DNA of 64,000 bases. Source: Comamonadaceae bacterium (lineage in GTDB: Bacteria > Pseudomonadota > Gammaproteobacteria > Burkholderiales > Burkholderiaceae_C). The notes beneath the pieces were generated by a model. It was not told the DNA's origin, searched no databases, and saw only the letters and a program-made list of their open reading frames with translations. The stretch spans positions 39,451-103,450 of the forward strand of contig CANGLW010000006.1 in NCBI GenBank assembly GCA_947454955.1. Reading direction: 5' to 3'. Of the stretch, positions 9,601 through 18,805 are shown piece by piece. How positions within the stretch are numbered: the stretch's first letter is position 1; every line of letters starts with the position of its first letter. The position numbers and the translations under genes are program-made.

Positions 9601-10662
9601 GTTCACCACTTGGGCCAACTCGCCTTTGGCGTATTTCGCGGCCACCACCTGCAGGCTCTCGCCCTTGATCTTGGCGCCCTGGCCTTCGCAACCGAATTCC
9701 AAGTAGCGCTGCTTGCAGATTTGCATGGCGGCTTCGCGCGCGGGCTTGAGCCACTCGCGGGCGTCGAACTTCTCGGGGTTCTCAGCCAGGAACTTGCGCA
9801 CCGCACCGGTCATGGCCAGGCGGATGTCGGTGTCGATGTTGATCTTGCGCACGCCGAACTTGATGGCTTCTTGAATCTCAGCCACCGGCACGCCGTAGGT
9901 CTGCTTCATCTTGCCGCCGTACTGGTTGATGATGGCCAGCAGGTCTTGCGGCACGCTGCTGGAGCCGTGCATCACCAGGTGGGTGTTGGGGATGCGCTTG
10001 TTGATTTCTTTCACGCGCGAAATCGCCAAGATGTCGCCTGTGGGCGGGCGGCTGAACTTGTACGCGCCGTGGCTGGTGCCAATCGCGATGGCCAGGGCGT
10101 CGAGCTGCGTGGCTTTGACGAACTGCGCGGCTTCCTCGGGGTCGGTCAGCATTTGGCTGTGGTCGAGTTTGCCCTCGGCGCCAATGCCGTCTTCTTCGCC
10201 GGCTTCGCCGGTTTCCAGGTTGCCCAGGCAGCCCAGCTCGCCCTCCACCGTCACACCCACTTTGTGGGCCATGTCCACCACGCGGCGGGTCACGTCCACG
10301 TTGTAGGCAAAGTCAGCGGGGGTTTTGCCATCTTCTTTCAAAGAGCCGTCCATCATCACCGAGCCAAAGCCCAGAGAAATCGCGCCCTCACACACCTTGG
10401 GGCTGGTGCCGTGGTCTTGGTGCATCACCAAAGGAATGTGGGGGTAGGCCTCGCACGCGGCCTGAATCAGGTGCTTGATGAAAGGCTCACCAGCGTACTT
10501 GCGCGCACCGGCGCTGGCTTGCAAGATGACCGGGGCGCCCACGGCGTCGGCCGCGGCCATCACGGCTTGCACCTGCTCGAGGTTGTTCACATTGAAAGCT
10601 GGAATGCCGTAGCCGTGGATGGCGGCGTGGTCCAGCAGCTCGCGCATCGAAACGAGTGCCAT
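9601..10662 (-). CDS. fba: Class II fructose-1,6-bisphosphate aldolase
   Basis: Zinc-dependent aldolase interconverting fructose-1,6-bisphosphate with DHAP and glyceraldehyde-3-phosphate. Its 354 residues match the Calvin-cycle-type class IIA subgroup used by betaproteobacteria for glycolysis and gluconeogenesis. Visible metal and substrate motifs include VMHQDHGTS (first zinc histidine), [30 protein letters not shown] and [12 protein letters not shown], and the phosphate-binding [11 protein letters not shown]. It follows pyk on the same strand by about 97 nt and ends at a strong terminator. Confidence 0.97.
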
Positions 10663-10759
10663 GGTGGGGTCCTTGGTGGGTAGTTGGTAACTGCTTGGTA
10701 ACTTTTAACCAAACCGCGATTTTAATGCGACCCACCTGGCCCCGGGCTGACAAAGTAGC

Positions 10760-12193
10760 TTATTCGACCCGGCAGATCTTGAGCATGTTGGTGCCACCGG
10801 GCCAGCCCATGGGCTCGCCGCAGGTGATCACGTAAATATCGCCCTTTTGCACAATGCCTTTTTTGATCAGGTGGCGCTCGGCGTCGGCCAGCGCGGTGTC
10901 GCGGTCGGCGCTGGTGTCCATCAGCAAGGGCGTCACGTTGCGGTAGAGCGTCATCTTGCGCTGCGAGTTCACTTTGGGGGTGAGCGCGTAGATGGGAATG
11001 TGGATGCGGTGGCGGCTCATCCACAGCGCGGTCGAGCCGCTTTCGGTCATGGCCACAATGGCTTTGGCGCCCAGGTGGTAAGCAGTGAACAGCGCGCCCA
11101 TGGCGATGGACTGGTCGATGCGCGAGAAGGTTTTGCCAGTGAAGTCGGCGTCGAGCTCCACGGTTTCGGCGGATTCAGCGGCCAAACAAATGTTGGCCAT
11201 CTCGATCACGGTTTCCAGCGGGAACTTGCCCGCAGCCGTTTCGGCCGAGGTCATCACCGCATCCGTCCCGTCGAGCACCGCGTTGGCCACATCGCTCACC
11301 TCAGCGCGGGTTGGGATGGGGTTGTTGATCATCGACTCCATCATGTGGGTGGCGGTGATCACGGTTTTGTCCATCTGCTGCGCGAGTTTGATCATGCGCT
11401 TTTGCAGGGCGGGCACCGCGGCGTTGCCCACCTCAATGGCCAGGTCGCCCCGCGCGACCATGATGCCGTCGCTGGCGCGCAAAATTTCTTCCAGGCGGGG
11501 AATCGCCTCGGCGCGCTCAATCTTGGCGATCAGCGCGGGCTTGTGGTTGAACTCGGCCGCGGCCACATTGCACAGCTGGCGGGCCATTTCCATGTCGGTG
11601 GCGTTTTGCGGGAAGCTCACCGCCACGTACTCGGCCTGGAAACTCATGGCGGTTTTGATGTCCTCCATGTCTTTGGCGGTCAGGGCCGGGGCGGTCAGGC
11701 CACCGCCCTTTTTGTTGATGCCCTTGTTGTTGGAGAGCTCACCGCCCATGGTCACCACCGCGTGCACCGCTTCGCCCACCACCTTGGTCACGTCCATGGT
11801 GATCAGGCCGTCGTTGAGCAGCAGCGTGTCGCCCGCCTTCACATCGCGCGGCAGGTCTTTGTAATCCAGGCCCACCGCGGTCTCGTCGCCCAGCTCGGTG
11901 CGGCTAGCGTCCAGCACAAAAGCCTGGCCGGTTTGCAGCTGCACCCGGGTGTTGGCGAACTTGCCCACGCGGATCTTCGGGCCTTGCAGGTCGGCCATGA
12001 TCGCCACCTCGCAGCCGGCACGCTTGGCCGCAGCGCGCACCATCTCAGCGCGGTCGATGTGGTCTTGCGCCTTGCCGTGGCTGAAGTTCAAACGCACCAT
12101 GTTCACCCCGGCGCGGATCATTTGCTCCAGCAGCGCGGGCTCGCTGGACGCTGGTCCGAGGGTGGCAACAATCTTGGTGGCGCGGGTGGTCAT
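10760..12193 (-). CDS. pyk: Pyruvate kinase
   Basis: Final step of glycolysis, PEP plus ADP to pyruvate and ATP. The protein is 477 residues, the standard bacterial length. N-terminal TKIVATLGPASS and MVRLNFSHG, the Mg/K-binding ALIAKIERAEAI, the nucleotide/PEP loop MVARGDLAIEVG and TATHMMESMI are all present, followed by the C-terminal regulatory domain. An AGGAGC Shine-Dalgarno sequence lies 8 nt before the ATG. A perfect 7-bp inverted repeat at 12236-12256 sits in the short divergent region shared with the metallo-beta-lactamase-fold gene. Confidence 0.98.
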   Translation of the reverse strand: MTTRATKIVATLGPASSEPALLEQMIRAGVNMVRLNFSHGKAQDHIDRAEMVRAAAKRAGCEVAIMADLQGPKIRVGKFANTRVQLQTGQAFVLDASRTELGDETAVGLDYKDLPRDVKAGDTLLLNDGLITMDVTKVVGEAVHAVVTMGGELSNNKGINKKGGGLTAPALTAKDMEDIKTAMSFQAEYVAVSFPQNATDMEMARQLCNVAAAEFNHKPALIAKIERAEAIPRLEEILRASDGIMVARGDLAIEVGNAAVPALQKRMIKLAQQMDKTVITATHMMESMINNPIPTRAEVSDVANAVLDGTDAVMTSAETAAGKFPLETVIEMANICLAAESAETVELDADFTGKTFSRIDQSIAMGALFTAYHLGAKAIVAMTESGSTALWMSRHRIHIPIYALTPKVNSQRKMTLYRNVTPLLMDTSADRDTALADAERHLIKKGIVQKGDIYVITCGEPMGWPGGTNMLKICRVE

Positions 12194-12235
12194 GCATGGC
12201 TCCTGTGTAATTAAGTTTCCATTTATACACGATAT

Positions 12236-12256
12236 TTGTTACCAATTAAGTAACAA
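12236..12256. promoter_or_regulatory. Perfect inverted repeat in the pyk promoter region (candidate operator)
   Basis: TTGTTAC (12236-12242), a 7-nt AT-rich spacer, then GTAACAA (12250-12256). It lies 43-63 nt upstream of the pyk ATG, just beyond a TATAAA-like element on the minus strand, and about 120 nt before the divergent hydrolase gene. The shape suits a dimeric repressor or activator; I cannot name the regulator. Confidence 0.5.
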
Positions 12257-12374
12257 GATACCGACCCTTCCAGACCTTGGGGCGCAGGCGCATCAAAAAA
12301 TTCATCCCATAAGTGCGCGAATAAAACTACCATGTTTGGCTGGTCGATTGGCCTGTTATATCTCTAGGAAACCC

Positions 12375-13367
12375 ATGCGTCACTCTTTCTCTGCTGTCTC
12401 TTTGTCTTCTGTGTCGACGTCCGTGTCGCTGGCTCTGGCCTTGCTGGGCGGCGCCACACTGGCGCCTGCCGCGCACGCCGAAGCGCCCATGGTCAAAACC
12501 CAGGCGCCGGCCTACCACCGCGTGCTGCTGGGCGACTTTGAAATCACCGCCATCGGCGACGGCACCGTCAAGCTGCCCGTCACCAAACTGCTGCACGGCA
12601 AGGCCGAGCAGCACAGCAAGCAACTCAAAGCCAATTTCCTGGGCGACGAGGTGGACACCTCGGTCAACGCCTACCTCATCAACACCGGCAGCAAGCTGGT
12701 GCTGGTCGACACCGGTGCGGGCAAATTGTTTGGCCCCACCCTGGGCAATGTGCTGGCCAACCTCAAGGCCGCGGGTTACCAGCCCGAGCAGGTGGACGCG
12801 GTGCTCGTCACCCACATGCACCCCGACCACGTGGGCGGCCTGATGGCTGGCGAGCAGCGCGCCTTCCCCAACGCCACCTTGCACATTGACAAGAAAGACG
12901 TGGACTTCTGGCTGAGCAAAGCCAATATGGACGCTGCGCCCGAGGGCAACAAGGGCTTCTTCCAAGGCGCGATGGCCTCGGTCAACCCCTATGTGGCTGC
13001 CGGCAAGCTCAAGCCTTTTGAGGGCAACACCGAGCTGCTGCCCGGCATCCGCGCCCAGGCCGCCAACGGCCATACCCCCGGCCACACCGTGTTTGTGGCT
13101 GAAAGCCAGGGCCAGAAAATCGCGTTTTGGGGCGACCTGATGCACGTGGCCGCGGTGCAGTTCAACGACCCGAGCGTGACCATTGCCTTTGACACCGACA
13201 GCAAGGCCGCACGCGCGCAACGTGAGCAGGCTTTTGCCGACGCCGCCAAAACCGGCACCCTGGTAGGTGTCACCCACGTGTCCTTCCCCGGCCTGGGTCG
13301 CCTGGTCAAAACCGCGGACGGCAAGCGCTACACCTGGGTGCCTTTGAACTACATGGGTCTGAAATAA
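12375..13367 (+). CDS. Exported metallo-beta-lactamase-fold hydrolase
   Basis: A 330-residue protein with a cleavable signal peptide (hydrophobic SLALALLGGATLAPAAHA, about residues 17-37). The mature MBL fold carries zinc ligands in THMHPDHVGG (H147, H149, D151, H152), a later GHTPGHT histidine and a WGDLMHV aspartate. This puts it with the lactonase/AttM-like and YflN-type group acting in the periplasm; the substrate cannot be read from sequence. The ATG at 12375 is preceded by AGGA and begins the signal peptide. A terminator at 13460-13490 lies downstream. Confidence 0.85.
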   Translation: MRHSFSAVSLSSVSTSVSLALALLGGATLAPAAHAEAPMVKTQAPAYHRVLLGDFEITAIGDGTVKLPVTKLLHGKAEQHSKQLKANFLGDEVDTSVNAYLINTGSKLVLVDTGAGKLFGPTLGNVLANLKAAGYQPEQVDAVLVTHMHPDHVGGLMAGEQRAFPNATLHIDKKDVDFWLSKANMDAAPEGNKGFFQGAMASVNPYVAAGKLKPFEGNTELLPGIRAQAANGHTPGHTVFVAESQGQKIAFWGDLMHVAAVQFNDPSVTIAFDTDSKAARAQREQAFADAAKTGTLVGVTHVSFPGLGRLVKTADGKRYTWVPLNYMGLK

Positions 13368-13459
13368 AACTGGCTTTTTACCATGTCAGGCTTGATTAAG
13401 CAGCTATCAAAAGCATAGCTTTTAAGTTCGCTGCACACCCCATCAAGCCCCCACAAAAA

Positions 13460-13490
13460 CCCCTGCCGAACGGTCGTTCGCAGGGGTTTT
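13460..13490 (+). terminator. Intrinsic terminator after the metallo-hydrolase gene
   Basis: CCCCTG (13460-13465) pairs with CAGGGG (13481-13486) and CGAAC (13467-13471) with GTTCG (13476-13480). Four T follow at 13487-13490 and four A precede the stem, so it can work on both strands. Confidence 0.8.
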
Positions 13491-13590
13491 CCCTTGTAAA
13501 TAACGCGCTACCACCCCAGAGCACATGGGCGTGGGAATACTGGCTCCAAGTCTGCAAACACGCAGATGGCTTATTTTTTTGGAGACCACC

Positions 13591-14220
13591 ATGCGCATCA
13601 TTCCGATCCTCGGGCAAGCCCAGATCGACAGCTCTTGCGACGAAGGCACCGGTGAGGTGCCCAAGCTTGACCTGCCCCTGGCCCGCCGCGACTTCCTCAA
13701 GGGTTCAGGCATCCTCATGGGCACGATTGCCACAGGCACCGCGCTCGCCGCCCTGGCACCCTCGCCGGTGTGGGCGCTGGAGCTCAAAAAGCTCACCGCC
13801 GACGAAGGCAAAACCCTCATGGCCATGGGCCGTGTGCTTTACCCCCACAAAAAACTCCCCGATGCGGTCTACGCCCTGTTGGCCAAAGACCTGGACGCCG
13901 CAGCTGCTGGCAACGCAGGCAGCGCCTCGATGATCAGCGCTGGTGTGGTGGCCCTCAACGAGTTCTGCAAAGGCAGCTTTGTCAAAGCCAGCGCGGCGCG
14001 CCAGCTCGAAGCGGTCAAAGCGGTGGAAGGCCAGGCCTTCTTCAACACCGTGCGCGGCCAGTGCATCACCTCGCTGTACGACAACGACATGGCCTACGCC
14101 GTGTTCGGCTACCCCGGCTCGGCCTGGGAAAAGGGTGGCTACATCACCCGCGGTTTCCAAGACCTGAAGTGGCTGCCTGCCCCCAGCAAAGAAGCCAGCC
14201 CCCCGCCCTACATGGGCTGA
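13591..14220 (+). CDS. Tat-exported small subunit of a GMC dehydrogenase (gluconate 2-dehydrogenase subunit 3 family)
   Basis: A 209-residue protein with a twin-arginine signal: R32-R33 in ARRDFLKGSG, followed by the hydrophobic stretch MGTIATGTALAALAPSPVWA. The mature part resembles gluconate 2-dehydrogenase subunit 3 / FAD-dependent sugar dehydrogenase gamma subunits (LTADEGKTLMAMGRVLYPH). In this family the small subunit supplies the Tat signal that carries the folded flavoprotein partner to the periplasm. I chose the ATG at 13591, which has GGAG about 7 nt upstream; the open frame starts 22 codons earlier. The catalytic GMC subunit follows 33 nt downstream. Confidence 0.82.
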   Translation: MRIIPILGQAQIDSSCDEGTGEVPKLDLPLARRDFLKGSGILMGTIATGTALAALAPSPVWALELKKLTADEGKTLMAMGRVLYPHKKLPDAVYALLAKDLDAAAAGNAGSASMISAGVVALNEFCKGSFVKASAARQLEAVKAVEGQAFFNTVRGQCITSLYDNDMAYAVFGYPGSAWEKGGYITRGFQDLKWLPAPSKEASPPPYMG

Positions 14221-14253
14221 TCGACAGAACACCGAAGACGGAGAACACACAAC

Positions 14254-15822
14254 ATGGCTAAATTTGACCAAAACGACGACGGCGTGGTCGTCATCATCGG
14301 CTCGGGTGCCGGCGGCGGCACCCTGGCCAACGAGCTGTGCCAAAAAGGCATCAAGGTCGTCTGTCTGGAGGCTGGCGCGGTCCAGTCGCAGGCCAGCTTC
14401 ATCAACGACGAGTGGAAGTCCTTCAGCCAGCTGGCTTGGCTCGACCCCCGCACCACCTCAGGCACCTGGCGCGTGGCCAAAGACTTCGCCGGCCTGCCCG
14501 CCTGGATTTGCAAAACCGTGGGCGGCACCACCACCCACTGGGCTGGCGCGTCGCTGCGTTTTCAGGAGCACGAGTTCCGCACCCGCACGGTGTATGGCGA
14601 GATCAAAGGCGCCAACCTGCTGGACTGGCCCATCACGTACAAGGACCTCGAGCCCTACTACGCCAAGGCCGAAAACAAAATGGGCGTGACCCGCACCAAC
14701 GGCATTCCCGGCCTGCCTGGCAACAACAACTTCAAGGTCATGCACGCAGGGGCCACCAAGCTGGGCTACAAAGAAGTGCACACAGGCAACATGGCCATCA
14801 ACAGCCAGCCGCGTGACGGCCGTGGCCGCTGCATGCAGCTGGGCTTTTGCTTCCAGGGCTGCAAGAGCGGCGCAAAGTGGAGCACGCTCTACACCGAGTT
14901 GCCCAAAGCCGAAGCCACCGGCAACTTCGAGATTCGCCCCGAGTCACATGTGACCCGCATTGAGCACAACGCCCAAGGCAAGGTCAACGCGGTGGTGTAC
15001 TTCGACAAAGACGGCAAAGAACAGCGCCAAAAAGCCCGCATCGTGTGCGTGGCGGGTAACTCGATCGAAACCCCGCGCCTGCTCTTGATGTCGGCCTCCA
15101 ACATGTTCAAAGACGGCCTGGCCAACTCCTCGGGCCAGGTGGGTCGCAACTACATGCGCCACATGACCGGCTCGGTCTACGCCGCCTTCAAAGACCCGGT
15201 GCACATGTACCGCGGCACCACCATGGCCGGCATTGTGCGTGACGAGGCTGGCCACAACACCAAGCGTGGTTTTGCCGGTGGTTACGAGCTCGAAACCCTG
15301 TCGCTGGGCGTGCCCTTCATGGCCGCGTTCTTGAACCCGGGTGGTTGGGGCGCTGACTTCTCGTGGTGGATGGACCACTACACCAACCTGGCCGGCATGT
15401 GGCTGGTGGGCGAGGACATGCCGCGCGAAACCAACCGCGTGACGCTCAACACCAACGTCAAAGACAAGTGGGGCAACCCCGTGCCCAATGTGCACTTTGA
15501 CGACCACGACAACGACATCGCCATGCGCAACCACGCCTTCACCCAGGCCGAGCGCATTTACCAGGCGGCTGGTTCCATCAAGACCTTCCGCACACCACCC
15601 TACCCATCGACCCACAACCTGGGCACTTGCCGCATGAGCGCCAAGGCCAGCGACGGCGTGTGCAACCGCTACGGCCAAACGCACGACATCGCTAATCTGT
15701 TCATCAGCGACGGCAGCCAGTTCACCACCGGTGGCGCGGAGAACCCGACGTTAACCATTGTGACACTGGCGATTCGCCAAGCCGATTACATTGCTCAGCA
15801 GATGACCATGCGCGCCATCTGA
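14254..15822 (+). CDS. GMC-family FAD oxidoreductase, catalytic subunit
   Basis: A 522-residue flavoprotein of the glucose-methanol-choline family. The FAD-binding GSGAGGG motif is at residues 16-22 and the catalytic region holds H454 (HNLGTCRM) and N497 (ENPTLT). It has no signal peptide, consistent with export as a passenger of the Tat-bearing small subunit encoded just upstream. A cluster C193-x5-C199-x3-C203 lies in the region where sugar dehydrogenases of this type hold a 3Fe-4S centre, so an Fe-S relay is plausible. The substrate (sugar acid, polyol or alcohol) is unknown. No cytochrome c subunit gene is adjacent, which is unusual for three-subunit relatives. Confidence 0.88.
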   Translation: MAKFDQNDDGVVVIIGSGAGGGTLANELCQKGIKVVCLEAGAVQSQASFINDEWKSFSQLAWLDPRTTSGTWRVAKDFAGLPAWICKTVGGTTTHWAGASLRFQEHEFRTRTVYGEIKGANLLDWPITYKDLEPYYAKAENKMGVTRTNGIPGLPGNNNFKVMHAGATKLGYKEVHTGNMAINSQPRDGRGRCMQLGFCFQGCKSGAKWSTLYTELPKAEATGNFEIRPESHVTRIEHNAQGKVNAVVYFDKDGKEQRQKARIVCVAGNSIETPRLLLMSASNMFKDGLANSSGQVGRNYMRHMTGSVYAAFKDPVHMYRGTTMAGIVRDEAGHNTKRGFAGGYELETLSLGVPFMAAFLNPGGWGADFSWWMDHYTNLAGMWLVGEDMPRETNRVTLNTNVKDKWGNPVPNVHFDDHDNDIAMRNHAFTQAERIYQAAGSIKTFRTPPYPSTHNLGTCRMSAKASDGVCNRYGQTHDIANLFISDGSQFTTGGAENPTLTIVTLAIRQADYIAQQMTMRAI

Positions 15823-15846
15823 ACCACTTTTGGCAGGAGCCCCACC

Positions 15847-16278
15847 ATGTGCGAATTTTTCGTCAAAGCCGACCCGATCCAATACGAACAACGCTCACGC
15901 ACGGTTCGTATCCACGGCGTGCTCACCAGCATCCGGCTGGAAAACATGGTGTGGGACATCCTGGCCGAAATGGCCGAGGACGAGGGCTGCACCACCAACG
16001 CCTTGATCTCGTCTTTCCACGACGAGATCTTGGCTTACCGCGGCGAGGTGCCCAACTTCGCTTCTTTCCTACGGGTGACCTGCATGCGTTACATGCGCCG
16101 GCAGATCACCGCGCTGGAAAAAAAGCTCCCCGAGAATGCCGTCGCTGGTGAGCCCGGGCCTTCTCGAGTTCCGCATGTGCTCACCGCCCGGCCCAAGCCG
16201 CCGCTGGCTGATTCACGCTCCCGCCAAAAAGGCAAAGTGAGCGATGTCACGCCGGTGCTGCAAGCCGTGCGCGCCTGA
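15847..16278 (+). CDS. Ribbon-helix-helix domain protein
   Basis: A 143-residue cytosolic protein with an RHH_4-like domain over about residues 17-80. The strand SRTVRIHGVLTSIRLE is followed by two helices (WDILAEMAEDEGCTTNALIS and the following helix), as in DNA-binding ribbon-helix-helix folds. The C-terminal 50 residues are Pro/Arg-rich and probably disordered. It follows the GMC gene by 24 nt on the same strand and is closed by a strong terminator, so it belongs to the same transcript and may regulate it. That role is inference. Confidence 0.75.
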   Translation: MCEFFVKADPIQYEQRSRTVRIHGVLTSIRLENMVWDILAEMAEDEGCTTNALISSFHDEILAYRGEVPNFASFLRVTCMRYMRRQITALEKKLPENAVAGEPGPSRVPHVLTARPKPPLADSRSRQKGKVSDVTPVLQAVRA

Positions 16279-16298
16279 TTTTTTAAGTTTGGATTTTG

Positions 16299-16324
16299 GT
16301 AGGCCCCTGTGGCCTACTTTTTTT
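16299..16324 (+). terminator. Intrinsic terminator of the GMC dehydrogenase operon
   Basis: GTAGGCC (16299-16305) pairs with GGCCTAC (16311-16317) around a 5-nt loop, followed by seven T at 16318-16324. It separates the RHH gene from gloA. Confidence 0.9.
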
Positions 16325-16335
16325 GACACAACACC

Positions 16336-16869
16336 ATGTTTGACACCGAAAAACACCCTGGCGTGGCCGATGCTGCGCCCGCTGCCACCCAAGGCTTCAC
16401 CCTGAACCACACCATGCTGCGTGTGAAAGACCCGGCCGTGTCGCTGGACTTTTACTCGCGCATCATGGGCATGCGTTTGCTGCGCAAGCTCGACTTTCCC
16501 GAGATGAAGTTCACGCTGTACTTTTTGGCCCAGCGTGTGGACGGCGAGCAAGCGCCTGAGGACGCGGGCGAGCGCACCGCCTGGACATTTGCGCAGCGCG
16601 GCATCCTGGAGCTGACCCACAACTGGGGCACCGAGGGCGACGACAACTTCAAGTACCACGACGGCAACGCCCAGCCCCAGGGCTTTGGGCACATCTGCTT
16701 TTCGGTGCCCAACCTGGACGTGGCGGTGGCCTGGTTTGACCAGAACAACGTCACCTACGTCAAGCGCCCAGACCAGGGCAAGATGAAGGACGTGGCCTTC
16801 ATCAAAGACCCTGATGGCTACTGGATTGAGATTGTCGAACCCGCGCGCTTGAAGCAGCTAGGGCTTTAA
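16336..16869 (+). CDS. gloA: Lactoylglutathione lyase (glyoxalase I)
   Basis: Converts the methylglyoxal-glutathione hemithioacetal to S-lactoylglutathione in the cytosol. The 177-residue length and internal sequence ([53 protein letters not shown]) match the longer, eukaryote-like GloA. Metal ligands correspond to the His and Glu in these blocks. The gene begins 11 nt after the preceding terminator's T-tract, so its promoter must overlap that terminator. Its last 4 nt overlap the 3' end of pgk, which converges on it. Confidence 0.93.
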   Translation: MFDTEKHPGVADAAPAATQGFTLNHTMLRVKDPAVSLDFYSRIMGMRLLRKLDFPEMKFTLYFLAQRVDGEQAPEDAGERTAWTFAQRGILELTHNWGTEGDDNFKYHDGNAQPQGFGHICFSVPNLDVAVAWFDQNNVTYVKRPDQGKMKDVAFIKDPDGYWIEIVEPARLKQLGL

Positions 16870-18068
16870 GCCGCGCGCCGCTGCAAGATCTCGAAGGCTG
16901 GCAGGGTTTTGCCCTCCAGCACTTCCAAAAAGGCGCCGCCACCGGTGGAGATGTAGCCCACGTCTTTTTCAATGCCGTACTTGGCAATGGCCGCCAGCGT
17001 GTCGCCGCCGCCTGCGATGCTGAACGCGCTGGACTTCGCAATGGCCTGCGCGATGGTTTTGGTGCCGTTATCGAACGCGGCAAACTCAAACACACCCACC
17101 GGGCCGTTCCACACAATCGTGCCGGCTTGCATGAGCTGATCGGCCAACTTCTGCGCGGTTTGCGGGCCGATGTCCAAAATCAAATCGTCATCGGCCACGT
17201 CGCTCGCAGATTTCACAGTGGCGGGCGCATCGGCCGCGAAGGTCTTGGCCACCACCACGTCGGTGGGAATCGGCACCTCAGCGCCACGCGCTTTCATGGC
17301 CTCAATCACCGCCTTGGCCTCACTCAGCAAATCAGGCTCGGCCAAAGATTTGCCAATCTTCAAACCGGCTGCGAGCATGAAGGTGTTGGCAATGCCGCCG
17401 CCCACAATCAGCTGGTCCACGTTATTGGCCAGGCTCTTCAAAATCGTGAGCTTGGTCGACACCTTGGAGCCCGCCACAATCGCCACCAGCGGGCGTTTGG
17501 GTTTGCTCAAGGCTTTGGAAATCGCATCCATCTCAGCGGCCAGCAGGGGGCCCGCGCAGGCAATGGGGGCGTACTCGGCGATGCCGTAGGTCGAGCCCTC
17601 AGCACGGTGCGCGGTGCCAAAGGCGTCGTGCACAAAAATGTCGCAGAGCTTGGCCAGCTTTTGGGCCAGCTCAGGTTTGTTTTTCTTCTCGCCCACGTTC
17701 AGGCGGCAGTTCTCCAGCACCACCAACTGGCCCGGGGCCACGGTCACGCCATCAACCCAGTTGGCCACCAGCGGCACACCGTTGGCGTAAGCGCCACCGA
17801 GCAACTCGCCCAAACGCTTGGCCACAGGCGCCAGAGAATCTTCAGGCTTGAACTCACCTTCAGTGGGGCGGCCCAGGTGCGAGGTGACCATGACTGCTGC
17901 GCCAGCGTCCAAGGCCATGCGGATGCAGGGGATCGAGGCGCGGATGCGGGTGTCCTCGGTGATGTCGCCCGCATCGTTTTGCGGCACATTGAGGTCAGCA
18001 CGGATGAACACACGTTGGCCAGCGGCCTTGCCCTGCGCGCACAGGTCCTGAAAGCGGATGAATTTCAT
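16866..18068 (-). CDS. pgk: Phosphoglycerate kinase
   Basis: Glycolytic kinase making ATP and 3-phosphoglycerate from 1,3-bisphosphoglycerate. The protein is 400 residues. The N-terminus [20 protein letters not shown], the [10 protein letters not shown] loop, [17 protein letters not shown] nucleotide region and the C-terminal GGGDTLAA are all recognisable. An AGGAG-like element (reading TCCTATG on the minus strand) abuts the ATG at 18068. A toxin-antitoxin pair lies immediately upstream on the same strand. Confidence 0.98.
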   Translation of the reverse strand: MKFIRFQDLCAQGKAAGQRVFIRADLNVPQNDAGDITEDTRIRASIPCIRMALDAGAAVMVTSHLGRPTEGEFKPEDSLAPVAKRLGELLGGAYANGVPLVANWVDGVTVAPGQLVVLENCRLNVGEKKNKPELAQKLAKLCDIFVHDAFGTAHRAEGSTYGIAEYAPIACAGPLLAAEMDAISKALSKPKRPLVAIVAGSKVSTKLTILKSLANNVDQLIVGGGIANTFMLAAGLKIGKSLAEPDLLSEAKAVIEAMKARGAEVPIPTDVVVAKTFAADAPATVKSASDVADDDLILDIGPQTAQKLADQLMQAGTIVWNGPVGVFEFAAFDNGTKTIAQAIAKSSAFSIAGGGDTLAAIAKYGIEKDVGYISTGGGAFLEVLEGKTLPAFEILQRRAA

Positions 18069-18147
18069 AGGAGGGTCTGATCAATAAACCGTCTATTTTA
18101 AAAGGCGGCTCAAACGCTGGCGGAACAACTTTGAGACAGGGGCAGGC

Positions 18148-18567
18148 TCATGCGTCCCAGGGGTTGAGCAACTGCAAGTCCAGGTGCTCAAAATCTTTCA
18201 CATTGCGTGTGGCCAAACGCAAACCACGGCTCGTGGCGATGGCAGCAATTTGCGCATCTTCCACGCTGATGGGGCGGCCCAAGCGGGTGCGCTGGGCCAC
18301 GATGTCGCCATAGATGGCAGCTGCAGCTTGGTCAAACGACAAACAGCGCTGGGCAAAGTCGACCTCGATCATGGCCTGCGCCGCCGCTTGCAAATTTTGC
18401 TTTTTCTGCCCCTCAGGCAACAGGGCCAGGCCCAAGGCAATTTCTGCGCAGGTGATGGTGCTGATCCAAACCTGCTGCGCGTTTTGCGCGTCCAGCCATG
18501 CCAGCACCTGGGGCGCAGGCTGGGCGCGCATGCACTCCGAGATCACATTGGTGTCGAGCAAGACCAT
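18148..18567 (-). CDS. PIN-domain ribonuclease toxin, FitB/VapC-like
   Basis: A 139-residue PIN protein with the expected acidic catalytic residues D5 (LLDTNV), E42 (AEIALG), D104 (VEDAQIA) and the N122/D125 pair (TRNVKDF). The order and spacing fit FitB-type VapC toxins, which cleave RNA unless held by the partner antitoxin. Its ATG is 4 nt after the antitoxin stop, a typical coupled arrangement. It ends about 80 nt upstream of pgk, so transcription from this module could read into pgk. Confidence 0.88.
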   Translation of the reverse strand: MVLLDTNVISECMRAQPAPQVLAWLDAQNAQQVWISTITCAEIALGLALLPEGQKKQNLQAAAQAMIEVDFAQRCLSFDQAAAAIYGDIVAQRTRLGRPISVEDAQIAAIATSRGLRLATRNVKDFEHLDLQLLNPWDA

Positions 18568-18571
18568 GGGC

Positions 18572-18805
18572 TCACCAAGCCAGCGGCTCGCGCGGCAGAC
18601 TGCGCGCGGGCAAGGTCAGCTCAGTGGCCTGGTTGGCGAAGCGCTGCTGCAAACGCTGCCCCAAACCACCCACCGCTGCAGGCGTGAAGGCTTGTCGCAA
18701 GATGCTGCGCACCTCTTCTTCCATGGACTGGCCGTGCAAAGCCGCCTGCACGCGCAGCTTGGCTTTGATGTCGTCGTCGAGGTTACGGATGGTCAGGGCT
18801 GCCAT
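18572..18805 (-). CDS. FitA-like ribbon-helix-helix antitoxin
   Basis: A 77-residue protein starting MAALTIRNLDDD, with the N-terminal ribbon and helices (IKAKLRVQAALHGQSMEEEVRSILR) of FitA/Arc-type antitoxins. The C-terminal tail would wrap the toxin. The ATG at 18805 fits the domain start; an in-frame ATG 75 nt upstream adds residues with no family resemblance. As the first gene of the pair it should bind its own promoter in the 18806-18906 gap after azlD. Confidence 0.86.
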   Translation of the reverse strand: MAALTIRNLDDDIKAKLRVQAALHGQSMEEEVRSILRQAFTPAAVGGLGQRLQQRFANQATELTLPARSLPREPLAW

